Origin: an uncultured Collinsella sp.
GTDB taxonomy: Bacteria; Actinomycetota; Coriobacteriia; Coriobacteriales; Coriobacteriaceae
NCBI GenBank assembly: GCA_958439425.1
Contig: CAUBVH010000002.1
Span: forward strand, 62,001 to 126,000
Direction of reading: 5' to 3'
DNA length: 64,000 bases
Under the pieces are notes generated by a model, which ran no database searches, was not told the origin of the DNA, and saw only the letters and a list, made by a program, of their open reading frames with translations. This document shows, one piece after another, positions 25,618-35,089 of the stretch (positions within the stretch are counted from its first letter, which is position 1; each line of letters starts with the position of its first letter). A program made the translations under genes and the position numbers.

Positions 25618-26832
25618 TTACGCGCTTACTTCGGCCGCGCTCTTAGAGGTTTCGGGCAAATCGGCTCCATCCCCCGCCGCCTGCCCCTTCGCCGGAACCA
25701 CGCCAAAGCAGTAGCTCAGCGCCGCAGACACCGCAAATGCCATACCGCCGGCAGCGCAGCACCACAGCAGGTTCGAGATGCCGCCCGTGGCAAAGCCAAT
25801 GACCATGAGGACATTCGTCATGCCGATGGTATAGGCCGTAACGTGGCCCACGGCCGCAACAAGGCCTCCGACGGCGCCGCCAATGGCCATGCACGTCAGG
25901 CACCTGCCATATTTAAAGCCGCAACCGTACAGCGCCGGCTCGCTTACGCCGCCAAGAACACCCGAGATTGAATAGCCCAGCATGAGAGCCTTCTCGTCCT
26001 TATCCGCAACGCGAAGCGACGCGCCAAAGGGCATGCCCCAAACGGCGAACGTTGCCATCGTCGCGGCGATCAAGATGCACGAATCCGTTCCCACACTCAT
26101 AAACTGCGCATAGGCAAGCGATAGGACAACGTTGCTGACGCCGGCGATCTTTAGGAACTCCCAGCCCGCGGCAAGCCCCATGAGCGTGAGCAGCGACACG
26201 ATGCCACCGGAATTGCCAAGCATAAACATAAGCTGGCCCAACAGCATGCCCAGATAGCTGCCCGCCGGCGCCGTAATGCACAGGGAAACCGGAACCATGA
26301 CGAGCATGGTCGCAAACGGAACGAACGAAAACGCCACGGCCTTAGGGATAACGCGCGAAAAGAAACACTCCACTCGCCATAGCACGGGCACCGAGATGAG
26401 AACCGGGATAACAGTCGTCGTGTAATCGTTGACCGGCGCGGGAAGCAGACCATACACGGAAGTCATCGATGCCCCCGTCGTCGATGCGGCATCGACGAGC
26501 TTAAGCAGATCGGGCGCAATCAATACGCCGCCCAGCATCATGCCCAGCTGCTCCGAGCAACCGAGCTGGCGGGCGGCCGCCCAACCAAGATAGATGGGCA
26601 AAAAGTAGTAGCCGGCGTTATAGAGCCAACTGTAGAACAGGCGATAGATTTCGGAATCGGCAGACCACAGGCCCAGCATGCCTTCGCCCATAATGACGGC
26701 GACGGTGCGGAACAACGCCGCGCAGACAATAAAGGGCAGCGCCGACATCATGCTTTTGGACAGATATTCCACCACGGCCATGGCGTTTGATGAAACCGTC
26801 GTTATAAACGAGGTGTTAGTAACTTGTGACAT
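25618..26832 (-). CDS. PTS glucose/beta-glucoside-family IIC protein without IIB or IIA
   Basis: Membrane permease of 404 residues matching the IIC part of beta-glucoside-type transporters: YTTTVIPVLISVPVLWRVE, a FVPFATMLVMVPVS segment and GGVSEPALYGCGFKYGR, the equivalent of the GVTEPAIYG substrate motif. IIB and IIA domains are absent, so it must borrow them or act as a sensor or facilitator. The ATG at 26832 has GGAAAGG 6 bases upstream; a much longer frame is only a shadow of accDA. It lies 41 bases downstream of accDA, an unusual neighbour. Confidence 0.85.
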   Translation of the reverse strand: MSQVTNTSFITTVSSNAMAVVEYLSKSMMSALPFIVCAALFRTVAVIMGEGMLGLWSADSEIYRLFYSWLYNAGYYFLPIYLGWAAARQLGCSEQLGMMLGGVLIAPDLLKLVDAASTTGASMTSVYGLLPAPVNDYTTTVIPVLISVPVLWRVECFFSRVIPKAVAFSFVPFATMLVMVPVSLCITAPAGSYLGMLLGQLMFMLGNSGGIVSLLTLMGLAAGWEFLKIAGVSNVVLSLAYAQFMSVGTDSCILIAATMATFAVWGMPFGASLRVADKDEKALMLGYSISGVLGGVSEPALYGCGFKYGRCLTCMAIGGAVGGLVAAVGHVTAYTIGMTNVLMVIGFATGGISNLLWCCAAGGMAFAVSAALSYCFGVVPAKGQAAGDGADLPETSKSAAEVSA

Positions 26833-26872
26833 GGAACGCCTTTCCCAATGTGACATGCGGACTGCCCCTTTG

Positions 26873-28591
26873 TCACATCGTGCGGTATCGACCGATTGCG
26901 CGGTACTTTTCGTAGCGGAGGTTTGTGAGGGTCGCGTCGTCGAGCTGCCCAAGCGTATCGAAGGCATCAAATGCCGAGGACATGACGGCACCGGCGATCC
27001 CCTCATGCGACAGGCCCCTATCGTCAACGATGCCGTCGATGATGCCGAGCGCCAACAGATCGGGGGCCGTGAGCTTAAGCGCCTCGGCGGCCTCATTCGC
27101 GCGCTCGGTATCCTTCCACAGGATCGACGCACAGGCCTCGGGGCTCACGACCGAATAGGCCGAGCTCGAGAGCATCAGGATGCGGTCGGCCACGGATAGC
27201 GCCAGCGCGCCACCAGAGCCGCCCTCGCCTGTCACCACCGAGACAATCGGCGTCTTAAGGCCGCTCATCTCCATGAGATTCTGGGCAATCGCCTCGCCCT
27301 GGCCGCGCTCCTCGGCACCGATGCCGCAAAACGCGCCCGAAGTATCGACCAGGCACAGAACCGGTCGACCAAACTTTTCGGCCTGGCGCATAAGGCGACG
27401 TGCTTTGCGGTAGCCCTCGGGATGTGCCATACCAAAGTTGCGACGCATGCGCTCTTTGGTCGTGGTACCGCGCTCGATGGCGATGACCGTTACGGGGCGT
27501 CCGTCTTTCCAGCCAATGCCAGCCACCACAGCGGCGTCGTCGCCAAAGTAGCGGTCGCCGTGCAGCTCTACGAATCCGTCGAGACCCAACGAGATCATCT
27601 CGCCTGCCGTGGCGCGGTTCGCCGAGCGAGTCTGTTTGACGATTTCGAGCGCGCTTTTTGGTGCGGCCGAGCGCTTAAACAAGTGTCCCAGCTTTTTGTC
27701 GCGACGACCCGTATGCACGATCTCATGCGGTGCCCCCAGGCCGGGCGCGTGCCCTTCGTGCAGCGCCAGCAGCTCGCCTACCGTGAGCGCAATCTCACCA
27801 CGCGGAACAACGGCATCGCAAAAGCCGTGCTCCAGCAAAAACTCGGAACGCTGGAATCCCTTGGGCAGACGCTTGTGCATGTTCTGCTCGATCACGCGCG
27901 GGCCGGCAAATGCCGTCAGGGCATCGGGCTCGGCCAGGATAATGTCGCCCTCCATGGCAAAGCTCGCGGTTACACCTCCGGTCGTGGGATCGGTGAGCAC
28001 CGTGATATACAGGCCGCCCGCCTCGCTGTGGCGCCTAACCGCTGCAGAAATCTTGGCCATCTGCATGAGCGAGGTCACGCCCTCCTGCATGCGGGCGCCG
28101 CCCGATACGGTAAAGCCAACGACCGGCAGCCCCAACTCGGCCGCGCGCTCAAAGACACGACAGATCTTCTCGCCCACCACGGAGCCCATTGAGCCCATCA
28201 TAAAGTTGGCATCCATAAAGAAGAGCGCGGTATCGCAGCCGCAGATTTTGCCCCTGCCGCACACAACGGCATCGCGCTCGCCCGAACGCTCGCTCACGCT
28301 CTTAAGCTTGTCGGCATAACCGGGAAACGAGAGGAAGTCCTTCGACGCCAGATTGGCATCCCATTCCTCAAAGGTACCCGCGTCGACCGTCATGCGCATG
28401 CGCGCGCGACCGCTCACGCGAAAGTGTTTGCCGCAACGAGGGCAGACCTCGAGGTTGTCGTGCAGGCGCGCCTCATCGATCACACGGCGGCACTCCGGGC
28501 ATTTGACAAACACGTGGCGCGCGGGGAACTCGGCGCACGACTCGGTTATCGGCCCCTCAAGGACATTGACCGTCTTCGCTTTTCTATTCAT
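26873..28591 (-). CDS. accDA: Acetyl-CoA carboxylase carboxyltransferase, fused beta-alpha subunits
   Basis: Transfers the carboxyl group from biotin on AccB to acetyl-CoA to make malonyl-CoA. The first ~285 residues are AccD, with a zinc finger CPEC...CPRC near residues 31-53 and GARMQEG. The rest is AccA, with IGLVDTSGA-like CLVDTSGAFCGIGAEERGQGEAIA and GEGGSGGALAL. In most bacteria these are separate genes. The ATG (28591, or 28597) lies inside the 3' end of accC, so translation is coupled. Confidence 0.94.
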   Translation of the reverse strand: MNRKAKTVNVLEGPITESCAEFPARHVFVKCPECRRVIDEARLHDNLEVCPRCGKHFRVSGRARMRMTVDAGTFEEWDANLASKDFLSFPGYADKLKSVSERSGERDAVVCGRGKICGCDTALFFMDANFMMGSMGSVVGEKICRVFERAAELGLPVVGFTVSGGARMQEGVTSLMQMAKISAAVRRHSEAGGLYITVLTDPTTGGVTASFAMEGDIILAEPDALTAFAGPRVIEQNMHKRLPKGFQRSEFLLEHGFCDAVVPRGEIALTVGELLALHEGHAPGLGAPHEIVHTGRRDKKLGHLFKRSAAPKSALEIVKQTRSANRATAGEMISLGLDGFVELHGDRYFGDDAAVVAGIGWKDGRPVTVIAIERGTTTKERMRRNFGMAHPEGYRKARRLMRQAEKFGRPVLCLVDTSGAFCGIGAEERGQGEAIAQNLMEMSGLKTPIVSVVTGEGGSGGALALSVADRILMLSSSAYSVVSPEACASILWKDTERANEAAEALKLTAPDLLALGIIDGIVDDRGLSHEGIAGAVMSSAFDAFDTLGQLDDATLTNLRYEKYRAIGRYRTM

Positions 28592-29927
28592 CAGCATAGA
28601 GATGCCCCATCAGATCGGTGTGATACATGCCCGACAAAAACTCGTCGTTTGCCAGCACGTCGAGCTGAAGCTCGCTATTTTCGCTCACGCCCTCAATCAC
28701 GAGCTCGCCCAGGGCCGAGCGCATCTTGCGAATGGCACCGTCACGCGTGGGCGCGCACACGATGAGCTTGCCGAGCATGGAGTCGTAGTACGGCGGAACG
28801 TTCGCTCCGGTAAACATGGCGGAATCCCAGCGCACGCGCGGACCACCCGGCACACGCAACGCGGTGACCGTTCCACATGACGGTAGAAAGTCCGGCGTTT
28901 CGGCATTGATGCGGCACTCCATAGCGTGGTTGCGGACCGGTACGTCCTCCTGCTCAAAGGGCAGAGGCTGGCCGGCAGCCACGCGCAGCTGCCACTTAAC
29001 CAGGTCGGTATCGGTCACAAACTCCGTAACCGGATGCTCCACCTGCAAGCGCGTGTTCATTTCCATAAAGTAGAAATTGCCGTCATCTGAGTACAAAAAC
29101 TCGATGGTGCCAGCGCCCTCATAGCCAACGGCACGAGCCAGGTCGCGCGCGGCCTTGTGCATGCGCGCGCGAATATCATCGCGTCCGTCGAGGCACGGCG
29201 CGGGGCTCTCCTCGATCAGCTTTTGGTTGCGGCGCTGCACCGAGCACTCGCGCTCGCCGAGCGAAAACACATGGCCCTGCTTATCGGCCATAATCTGTAC
29301 CTCAACGTGATGCGCCGGCGCAACGAACTTCTCCATGTAGCACTCGCCGTCGCCAAAAACGGCCTCACCCTCGGCACGCGCCTCGATGAACGCCTTTGCC
29401 GCATCTTCCACGCGCTCGACCTTGCGAATACCGCGACCGCCGCCGCCCGCGCGCGCCTTAATAAGCACGGGGCAGCCGATGCGCTCGGCCTCGGCCGTCG
29501 CCTCCTCGGGGCTTTTGAGCAAATCGCAGCCCGGCACGATGGGCACGCCCGCCGCGGCAGCCGTTCTACGTGCGGCATCCTTGTCGCCCATGCTGTCGAT
29601 GACCTCGGCCGAGGGACCAACAAACGCCAGACCGTACTTGTCGCAGTCGCGCACGAAGCTCGCCTTCTCGGAAAAGAAACCGTAGCCAGGATGGATCGCC
29701 TTTGCCCCCGACTTCACGGCACAGGTGAGCACAGCATCGTCGTTGAGGTAGCTCTCGGCAAGACGCGGGCCGCCGATGCAATACGCCTCGTCGGCAAGCT
29801 GCACGTGTAGCGCGTCCGCATCGGCCGTGGAATATACGGCGACGGTCTTGATGCCCATATCGCGGCACGCGCGGATAACACGGACCGCGACTTCGCCGCG
29901 GTTGGCGATGAGCACTTTGTCGAACAT
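28584..29927 (-). CDS. accC: Acetyl-CoA carboxylase biotin carboxylase
   Basis: ATP-grasp enzyme of 447 residues that carboxylates biotin on AccB. MFDKVLIANRGEVAVRVIRAC is the standard start, KARAGGGGRGIRKV the glycine-rich ATP loop, and MEMNTRLQVEHPVTE the active-site segment. The ATG at 29927 has GGAAGG upstream. It lies 10 bases after fabZ and overlaps accDA. Confidence 0.97.
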   Translation of the reverse strand: MFDKVLIANRGEVAVRVIRACRDMGIKTVAVYSTADADALHVQLADEAYCIGGPRLAESYLNDDAVLTCAVKSGAKAIHPGYGFFSEKASFVRDCDKYGLAFVGPSAEVIDSMGDKDAARRTAAAAGVPIVPGCDLLKSPEEATAEAERIGCPVLIKARAGGGGRGIRKVERVEDAAKAFIEARAEGEAVFGDGECYMEKFVAPAHHVEVQIMADKQGHVFSLGERECSVQRRNQKLIEESPAPCLDGRDDIRARMHKAARDLARAVGYEGAGTIEFLYSDDGNFYFMEMNTRLQVEHPVTEFVTDTDLVKWQLRVAAGQPLPFEQEDVPVRNHAMECRINAETPDFLPSCGTVTALRVPGGPRVRWDSAMFTGANVPPYYDSMLGKLIVCAPTRDGAIRKMRSALGELVIEGVSENSELQLDVLANDEFLSGMYHTDLMGHLYADE

Positions 29928-29937
29928 GAAGCCTTCC

Positions 29938-30360
29938 TTAACTTTCGTGCATGAGTGCAAAAGACATATCGGCGCGGCAGCACACCTCACCGTTGACGCT
30001 CGCAGTACCCGTCGCAAAGCGGAACGGCCCGCGCGCACGCGTGATGGAGCACACCAGATCCACCGTGTCGCCCGGGCGCACCGGACGCTTAAAGCGCACC
30101 TTGTCCAGACTCGTGTAGAACGGCGTCGCGCCGCGCACCTCCTCATCGCCCATCAGCAGTACGCAGCAGTTCTGGGCGAGCATCTCGCACTGAATCACGC
30201 CGGGAACGACCGGGTTTCCCGGAAAATGCCCCTGCAAAAAGTACTCGTCACCCGTAATCGTGATCTTGCCGTGGGCCTCGTCGCCCACCAGCTCGGCTTC
30301 GTCGAGCAAAAGCATCGGCTCGCGATGCGGCAACAGCTTCTTGAGCTCCTCTTTGTTCAT
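29938..30360 (-). CDS. fabZ: 3-hydroxyacyl-ACP dehydratase FabZ
   Basis: Removes water from beta-hydroxyacyl-ACP during chain elongation. The 140-residue product has LLPHREPMLLLDEA and the catalytic segment LQGHFPGNPVVPGVIQCEMLAQ with the active histidine and glutamate. Starting at the ATG at 30360 fits family length; a GTG 9 bases earlier overlaps the accB stop. Confidence 0.96.
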   Translation of the reverse strand: MNKEELKKLLPHREPMLLLDEAELVGDEAHGKITITGDEYFLQGHFPGNPVVPGVIQCEMLAQNCCVLLMGDEEVRGATPFYTSLDKVRFKRPVRPGDTVDLVCSITRARGPFRFATGTASVNGEVCCRADMSFALMHES

Positions 30361-30369
30361 GGATATCAC

Positions 30370-30846
30370 CTATCCGATCCTCATGAGGCAGCTGCCAAAC
30401 TCCACGAGGTCGCCGTCGGCCACGCAGATCTCGAGCACCTCGCCGTCTGCCTCGGCCGTCACCTCGTTGAGAACCTTCATGGCCTCGATGATGCAGAGGG
30501 TCTCACCGGCCTTGACCTTGGAGCCCACGTGCACAAACGGCTCGTCGCCCGGCGCCGGGGCAGCATAGAAAACGCCGACCATGGGAGCGGTCACCTCGGT
30601 GCCCTTGGGCTCCGGTGCGGCGGCAGGCGCCTGCGCGGCGGGCTCCGGTGCGGCGGCAGGCATGGCGACAGGAGCCACCGCCGGAGCAGTCACGGCACCC
30701 GGCATAGGCATGGGCACGGCAACCGGCTGCGCGGCGCTCGCGCGCTCGAGTTCGACCGCGGTGCCATCGGGCTCCTCAACGCGTACGCGCGTGAGGCCGC
30801 GGTCCTCCATAACATCGGCTATCTCGGCAAGTCTTTTGGAATCCAT
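30370..30846 (-). CDS. accB: Biotin carboxyl carrier protein of acetyl-CoA carboxylase
   Basis: Carries biotin between the carboxylase and transferase. The C-terminal biotinyl domain ends with the attachment motif EAMKV (Lys124). An Ala/Pro-rich linker (residues about 40-80) joins it to the N-terminal part. The length of 158 residues is normal. It lies 3 bases after fabF. The ligase BirA is encoded 5.4 kb upstream, next to fabH. Confidence 0.97.
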   Translation of the reverse strand: MDSKRLAEIADVMEDRGLTRVRVEEPDGTAVELERASAAQPVAVPMPMPGAVTAPAVAPVAMPAAAPEPAAQAPAAAPEPKGTEVTAPMVGVFYAAPAPGDEPFVHVGSKVKAGETLCIIEAMKVLNEVTAEADGEVLEICVADGDLVEFGSCLMRIG

Positions 30847-30849
30847 GCT

Positions 30850-32097
30850 CTAGCTCCTCGTATATCTACGCAGCGCGATGGCGGCGTTGTGCCCGCCAAA
30901 GCCCAGGTTGGTCGAAAGCGCCCAGGTAAGGTCGGCGCGAACCGCGCGATTGGGCGTGTAGTCAAGATCGCAGGCGGGATCGGGTGTGTGGTAGTTAATG
31001 GTCGGCGGCACCACGCCCTGCTCGAGCGCCATGGCGCAGGCCATGACCTCGATGGCGCCCGTAGCACCGATCATGTGACCGGTCATCGACTTGGTCGACG
31101 AGACATGTGCGGCGCGCGCCGCGTCCTCGCCGAGTGCTCGCTTGATGCCCGCCGTCTCGGACGAATCGTTGAGCTTGGTCGAGGTGCCGTGGGCATTGAT
31201 GTAGAGACCCTCGGAAGGCTTGACATCGCCCTCGGCCACCGCCAGCGATATCGCGCGGGCAATGCCGGCAGCCTCGGGATCGGGGCTCGTGATGTGATAG
31301 GCATCATCGGTGTTGCCGTAGCCCACGACCTCGGCGTAAATGTGCGCACCGCGCGCCTGCGCATGTTCCATGCTCTCGAGCACGAGCACGCAGGCGCCCT
31401 CGCCCATCACAAAGCCGTCGCGGTCTGCATCGAACGGACGGCAGGCCGTCGCGGGATCGGGGTTGGTGGTCAATGCGCGGCAGGACGTAAAGCCTGCAAC
31501 GGCATCGGGGATAATGGCCGCCTCGGCGCCGCCCGCGAGGATCGCGTCGGCATAGCCGTGCTTGATGGCGCGGAACGCCTCACCCACCGCATGGGCAGAA
31601 GTCGCGCAGGCAGTCACGACGGGTAGGGTCGGGCCCTTTGCCTTATGGCGAATCGCGATGTTGCCCGAAGCCATGTTGGGAATCATCATCGCGATCATGT
31701 AAGGCGATGCGCGACGAGGCCCCCGATCGGCGATCGCGTGGACGTTGTCGACGAGTGTCTGCATGCCGCCCACGCCTGAACCCACGTAGACGCCCAGGCG
31801 CTCGCGATCGATGGCATCTTCGACATCAAGGCCCGCATCGTGCACGGCCTCGTCCGACGCCGCCAGTGCAAACTGAACGCAGGGGTCGAGGTGCTTGGCA
31901 TCGTGCTTACCAAAGTACTCGTTGCCGTCAAAGCCCTTGACCTCGGCCGCCACCTTGACAGCAAACGCATCCGTATCGAAGTGCGTAATCGGGCCGATAC
32001 CGCACGCGCCGGCGCACATAGCCGCCCAAGTGGCAAGCGCCGTGTTGCCGAGCGGCGATACGGCACCGATGCCGGTGATTGCAACTCTCTGTTCCAT
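30850..32097 (-). CDS. fabF: 3-oxoacyl-ACP synthase II FabF
   Basis: Elongating condensing enzyme of 415 residues. The catalytic cysteine is in VVTACATSAHAVGEA. The two histidines are in INAHGTSTKLND and KSMTGHMIGATGAIE. Start codons at 32097 and 32100 are both near GAGGAG; 32097 gives better spacing. The fabG gene ends 39 bases upstream. Confidence 0.96.
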   Translation of the reverse strand: MEQRVAITGIGAVSPLGNTALATWAAMCAGACGIGPITHFDTDAFAVKVAAEVKGFDGNEYFGKHDAKHLDPCVQFALAASDEAVHDAGLDVEDAIDRERLGVYVGSGVGGMQTLVDNVHAIADRGPRRASPYMIAMMIPNMASGNIAIRHKAKGPTLPVVTACATSAHAVGEAFRAIKHGYADAILAGGAEAAIIPDAVAGFTSCRALTTNPDPATACRPFDADRDGFVMGEGACVLVLESMEHAQARGAHIYAEVVGYGNTDDAYHITSPDPEAAGIARAISLAVAEGDVKPSEGLYINAHGTSTKLNDSSETAGIKRALGEDAARAAHVSSTKSMTGHMIGATGAIEVMACAMALEQGVVPPTINYHTPDPACDLDYTPNRAVRADLTWALSTNLGFGGHNAAIALRRYTRS

Positions 32098-32136
32098 CAT
32101 GGTCTCCTCATCCAAGCCGTTCTTCGGCCCTGGTTT

Positions 32137-32910
32137 CTACATCGCCATTCCGCCGTCGACGCGTACAACCTCGCCCGTAATGTAGGAAGCCGCATCGCTC
32201 GCCAAAAAGCGCGCCACGCCGGCCACTTCCTCGGGGCGCGCCATGCGCTTTAGGGGAATCTGCTCCTCGGTTGCCGCACGCACCTTCTCCGAGAGCTTTG
32301 ACGTCATATCCGTCTCGACAAACCCGGGGGCGACCGCGTTCACTCGTACGCCGCGGGGCGCAAGCTCGCGCGCCACCGCCTTGGTAAGCCCTATCACGCC
32401 CGCCTTGGAGGCAGCGTAGTTGGCCTGTCCGGCGTTGCCCATCAGGCCCACGACCGAGCTCATGTTGACGACGCAACCGCCGCGCTGGCGCATAAAGGTC
32501 TTGGTGAGCGCGCGCGTCATATTGAATGTTCCCTTGAGATTGACATCGAGCACGCGATCGAAGGCGTCATCGCCCATGCGCATGAGCAGACCGTCGCGCG
32601 TTATGCCGGCGTTGTTGACGAGCGCCCAAATGGAGCCAAAGTCGTTGAAGACCGCTTCCACGCACGCGTTGACGGCAGCGGGGTCGGCCACATCGCATTG
32701 ATATGCGCGTGCCGTGGCGCCAACCGCCTCACAGGCTTCGCACGTCTTGCGCGCCGCATCGACGCTGCCGGCATAGACGACGGCGATATCAAAGCCGTCC
32801 TCCGCCAGACCGACAGCGCAGGCGCGGCCGATACCCCGCGAGCCGCCCGTGACCAGTGCCACACGACGTGAGTCGTTGCGCTCGAGCGCGCCGTTGTTCA
32901 AGTTGCCCAT
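32137..32910 (-). CDS. fabG: 3-oxoacyl-ACP reductase FabG
   Basis: NADPH-dependent short-chain dehydrogenase of 257 residues. TGGSRGIG is the nucleotide loop. VNNAGITRDGLL and the Ser-Tyr-Lys set (NMSSVVGLMGNAGQANYAASKAG) are intact. The N-terminus has about 13 extra residues before VALVTGG. It lies 30 bases after fabD. Confidence 0.96.
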   Translation of the reverse strand: MGNLNNGALERNDSRRVALVTGGSRGIGRACAVGLAEDGFDIAVVYAGSVDAARKTCEACEAVGATARAYQCDVADPAAVNACVEAVFNDFGSIWALVNNAGITRDGLLMRMGDDAFDRVLDVNLKGTFNMTRALTKTFMRQRGGCVVNMSSVVGLMGNAGQANYAASKAGVIGLTKAVARELAPRGVRVNAVAPGFVETDMTSKLSEKVRAATEEQIPLKRMARPEEVAGVARFLASDAASYITGEVVRVDGGMAM

Positions 32911-32940
32911 GTCATTCCTTTCGGGTTACAGCCCTGTGGA

Positions 32941-33867
32941 CTATGCGAGCTCGTCGGCAATAGCTGCGACCTGCTCGGCCGTTTCGCCCGAATACACGCG
33001 AACGTCGCTCAGCGTACGCTTGGCCAGGCCCGACAGCGTTTTGCCAGGGCCGACCTCAATAAACGTGTCGATGCCCTGATTCTGCAGAGCATGCAGCGTG
33101 TCGACCCAACGAACGGCATGACTCACCTGATTGGCCAAGACATCCGATGCCGCTCGCGGGTCCGCCGGATAGGGCGCCGCCGTCATGTTTGCCATGACCG
33201 GAATCAGCAGCGGTGACGGCGCGTGGCCGGCTTGGATATACGTCGCCAGCCCCTCAGTCGCCTCGGCCATATAGGGGCTATGAAATGCGCCCGACACCGC
33301 GACTTTCATAGCGCGGCCGCCAGCCTCTTTTACTAGGACGTCGAGCTCCTGCAGCGCCTCGGGCGCTCCGGCAACAACCGTCTGCTGCGGACTGTTGTAG
33401 TTGACCGGCCAGCAGTCCTCGCCGGCCTGTTTTGCCAGGTTCTCGACTTGCGCCGCATCGAGCTTGATGACGGCGCGCATGCCGCCCGGATGGCGCTCGG
33501 CAGCCGCGGCCATCAGCGCCGCGCGCTCGCACACGAGCTCAAAGCCCGCTCGCGTATCGAACGCCCCCGCAAAGGTGAGCGCGGCGACCTCGCCAAGCGA
33601 AAAACCCGCACAGGCGGCAGGTACCACGCCGCGCTCACGCAGGGCGGCAGCCGCTGCCAGATCGTGAACGAACACGCACGGCTGCGTGTTCTCGGTCTGC
33701 GAGAGTTCCTCCTTGGAGGCGCTTCGGCACTGCTCACTGGTCCCCGGGCGCACCTCGTCGGCAATGGCGAACACCTCGGCGGCGACCGGCGATGCCTCGA
33801 TCAGGTCGACGCCCATCGCGGGGTGCTGGGCGCCCTGGCCGGCAAACAGAAACGCTACGCCACCCAT
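32941..33867 (-). CDS. fabD: Malonyl-CoA:ACP transacylase FabD
   Basis: Loads malonyl groups onto acyl carrier protein. FLFAGQGAQ near the start, GFSLGE with the active serine, and SGAFHSPYM with the catalytic histidine are all present. The ATG at 33867 is used, with AGGG about 9 bases upstream; a GTG lies 6 bases earlier. The start overlaps the fabK end by 13 bases. Confidence 0.95.
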   Translation of the reverse strand: MGGVAFLFAGQGAQHPAMGVDLIEASPVAAEVFAIADEVRPGTSEQCRSASKEELSQTENTQPCVFVHDLAAAAALRERGVVPAACAGFSLGEVAALTFAGAFDTRAGFELVCERAALMAAAAERHPGGMRAVIKLDAAQVENLAKQAGEDCWPVNYNSPQQTVVAGAPEALQELDVLVKEAGGRAMKVAVSGAFHSPYMAEATEGLATYIQAGHAPSPLLIPVMANMTAAPYPADPRAASDVLANQVSHAVRWVDTLHALQNQGIDTFIEVGPGKTLSGLAKRTLSDVRVYSGETAEQVAAIADELA

Positions 33868-34799
33868 GCGCACGCACCCTTCAGGACGTGCTCGGCGCCA
33901 TCGACCAGGTCGTCAACGATTTCACGTGCACTTTGGCGCTCGTTGACCATGCCGGCAATCTGTCCACACAAAAACGAGCCCTCTTCGTAATTGCCGTCCT
34001 TGGCGGCCTTGCGAAGGGCGCCCGTGCCCATGGCCCCGAGCTCCTCGACGCTTACGCCCGCCGCCTCGCTCTTGGCGTAGGCGTTGGTGAAGGGGCTCTT
34101 GAGGGCACGCACCGGGTGTCCCGTCGAGCGGCCGGTCGCACGCGTCGAGGTGTCGTTGGCCTTCAGGACCATCTCCTTGTACTGCTCCGATACGGCGCAC
34201 TCATCTGCGATCAGAAAGCGCGTACCCACCTGCACGCCGGCGGCGCCCAGCATAAAGGCGGCCGCCACGCCGCGGCCATCGGCGATACCGCCAGCCGCAA
34301 CCACGGGAATATCGACCGCATCGACAACCTGCGGCACCAGTGCCATCGTCGAGGTCTCGCCAATATGGCCGCCTGATTCGGTACCCTCGGCAACCACGGC
34401 AGTGGCTCCACGACGCGCCACGAGGCGCGCCAGCGCCACCGAGGCAACGACCGGGATGACCTTGATGCCCGCCTCGTTCCACGCCTTCATGTACTTGGTG
34501 GGATTGCCGGCACCCGTCACGACGACCGGCACCCGCTCGTCAATCACGACCCGCGCGACCTCGTCGGCAAACGGGCTCATGAGCATGACGTTGACGCCAA
34601 AGGGCTTATCCGTCCTGGCGCGCAGCTCATGAATCTGGTCGCGCAGCCAGTTGGCGTCGGCGTTCATGGCCGCGATAATCCCTAAGCCGCCCGCCTCGGA
34701 CACTGCGGACGCCAGCGAGGCGTCGGCGATCCAGGCCATACCGCCCTGGAACACGGGCTTTTCGATGCCGAGCAGATCGCAGAGAGGAGTCTTGAGCAT
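33855..34799 (-). CDS. fabK: Enoyl-ACP reductase II FabK (FMN-dependent)
   Basis: Flavin-dependent reductase for the last step of elongation; replaces FabI and is insensitive to triclosan in known cases. The 314-residue product starts MLKTPLCDLLGIEKPVFQGGMAWIA. It has the FMN-barrel motifs GTESGGHIGE and AAGGIADGRG and the LGAAGVQVGTRFL segment of the nitronate monooxygenase/FabK family. The fatty-acid operon context favours FabK over a nitronate monooxygenase. Confidence 0.93.
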   Translation of the reverse strand: MLKTPLCDLLGIEKPVFQGGMAWIADASLASAVSEAGGLGIIAAMNADANWLRDQIHELRARTDKPFGVNVMLMSPFADEVARVVIDERVPVVVTGAGNPTKYMKAWNEAGIKVIPVVASVALARLVARRGATAVVAEGTESGGHIGETSTMALVPQVVDAVDIPVVAAGGIADGRGVAAAFMLGAAGVQVGTRFLIADECAVSEQYKEMVLKANDTSTRATGRSTGHPVRALKSPFTNAYAKSEAAGVSVEELGAMGTGALRKAAKDGNYEEGSFLCGQIAGMVNERQSAREIVDDLVDGAEHVLKGACAWVA

Positions 34800-34801
34800 C
34801 T

Positions 34802-35038
34802 CTACTTCTCCAATGCCGCCTCGACCGTATCGGCGAACTCGCCGACCGTCTTGGGGTTCTCCTCGGTATCGAGCTGGATGCCAAACTCGTCCTCAACGGC
34901 GACGAGGATCTCGACGGTGCCCAGACTGTCGAGACCAATCTCCTCGAGCGTGGACTCGGGCTTCATCTCGACGTCGTCAAGACCGGCGGTCTCGCGGATA
35001 ACGTCGCAAACGCGCTCGAAGGTCTTCTGATCTGCCAT
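34802..35038 (-). CDS. acpP: Acyl carrier protein
   Basis: Small acidic carrier of 78 residues. GLDSLGTVE places the phosphopantetheine serine at Ser38. It sits 2 bases before fabK and 51 bases after fabH, as expected for the housekeeping ACP of fatty acid synthesis. Confidence 0.97.
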   Translation of the reverse strand: MADQKTFERVCDVIRETAGLDDVEMKPESTLEEIGLDSLGTVEILVAVEDEFGIQLDTEENPKTVGEFADTVEAALEK

Positions 35039-35089
35039 GGTAGTTCTCCTTTGGTTGTGCCCTAGGGCGTTTTTATTTCCTATGTGCGA

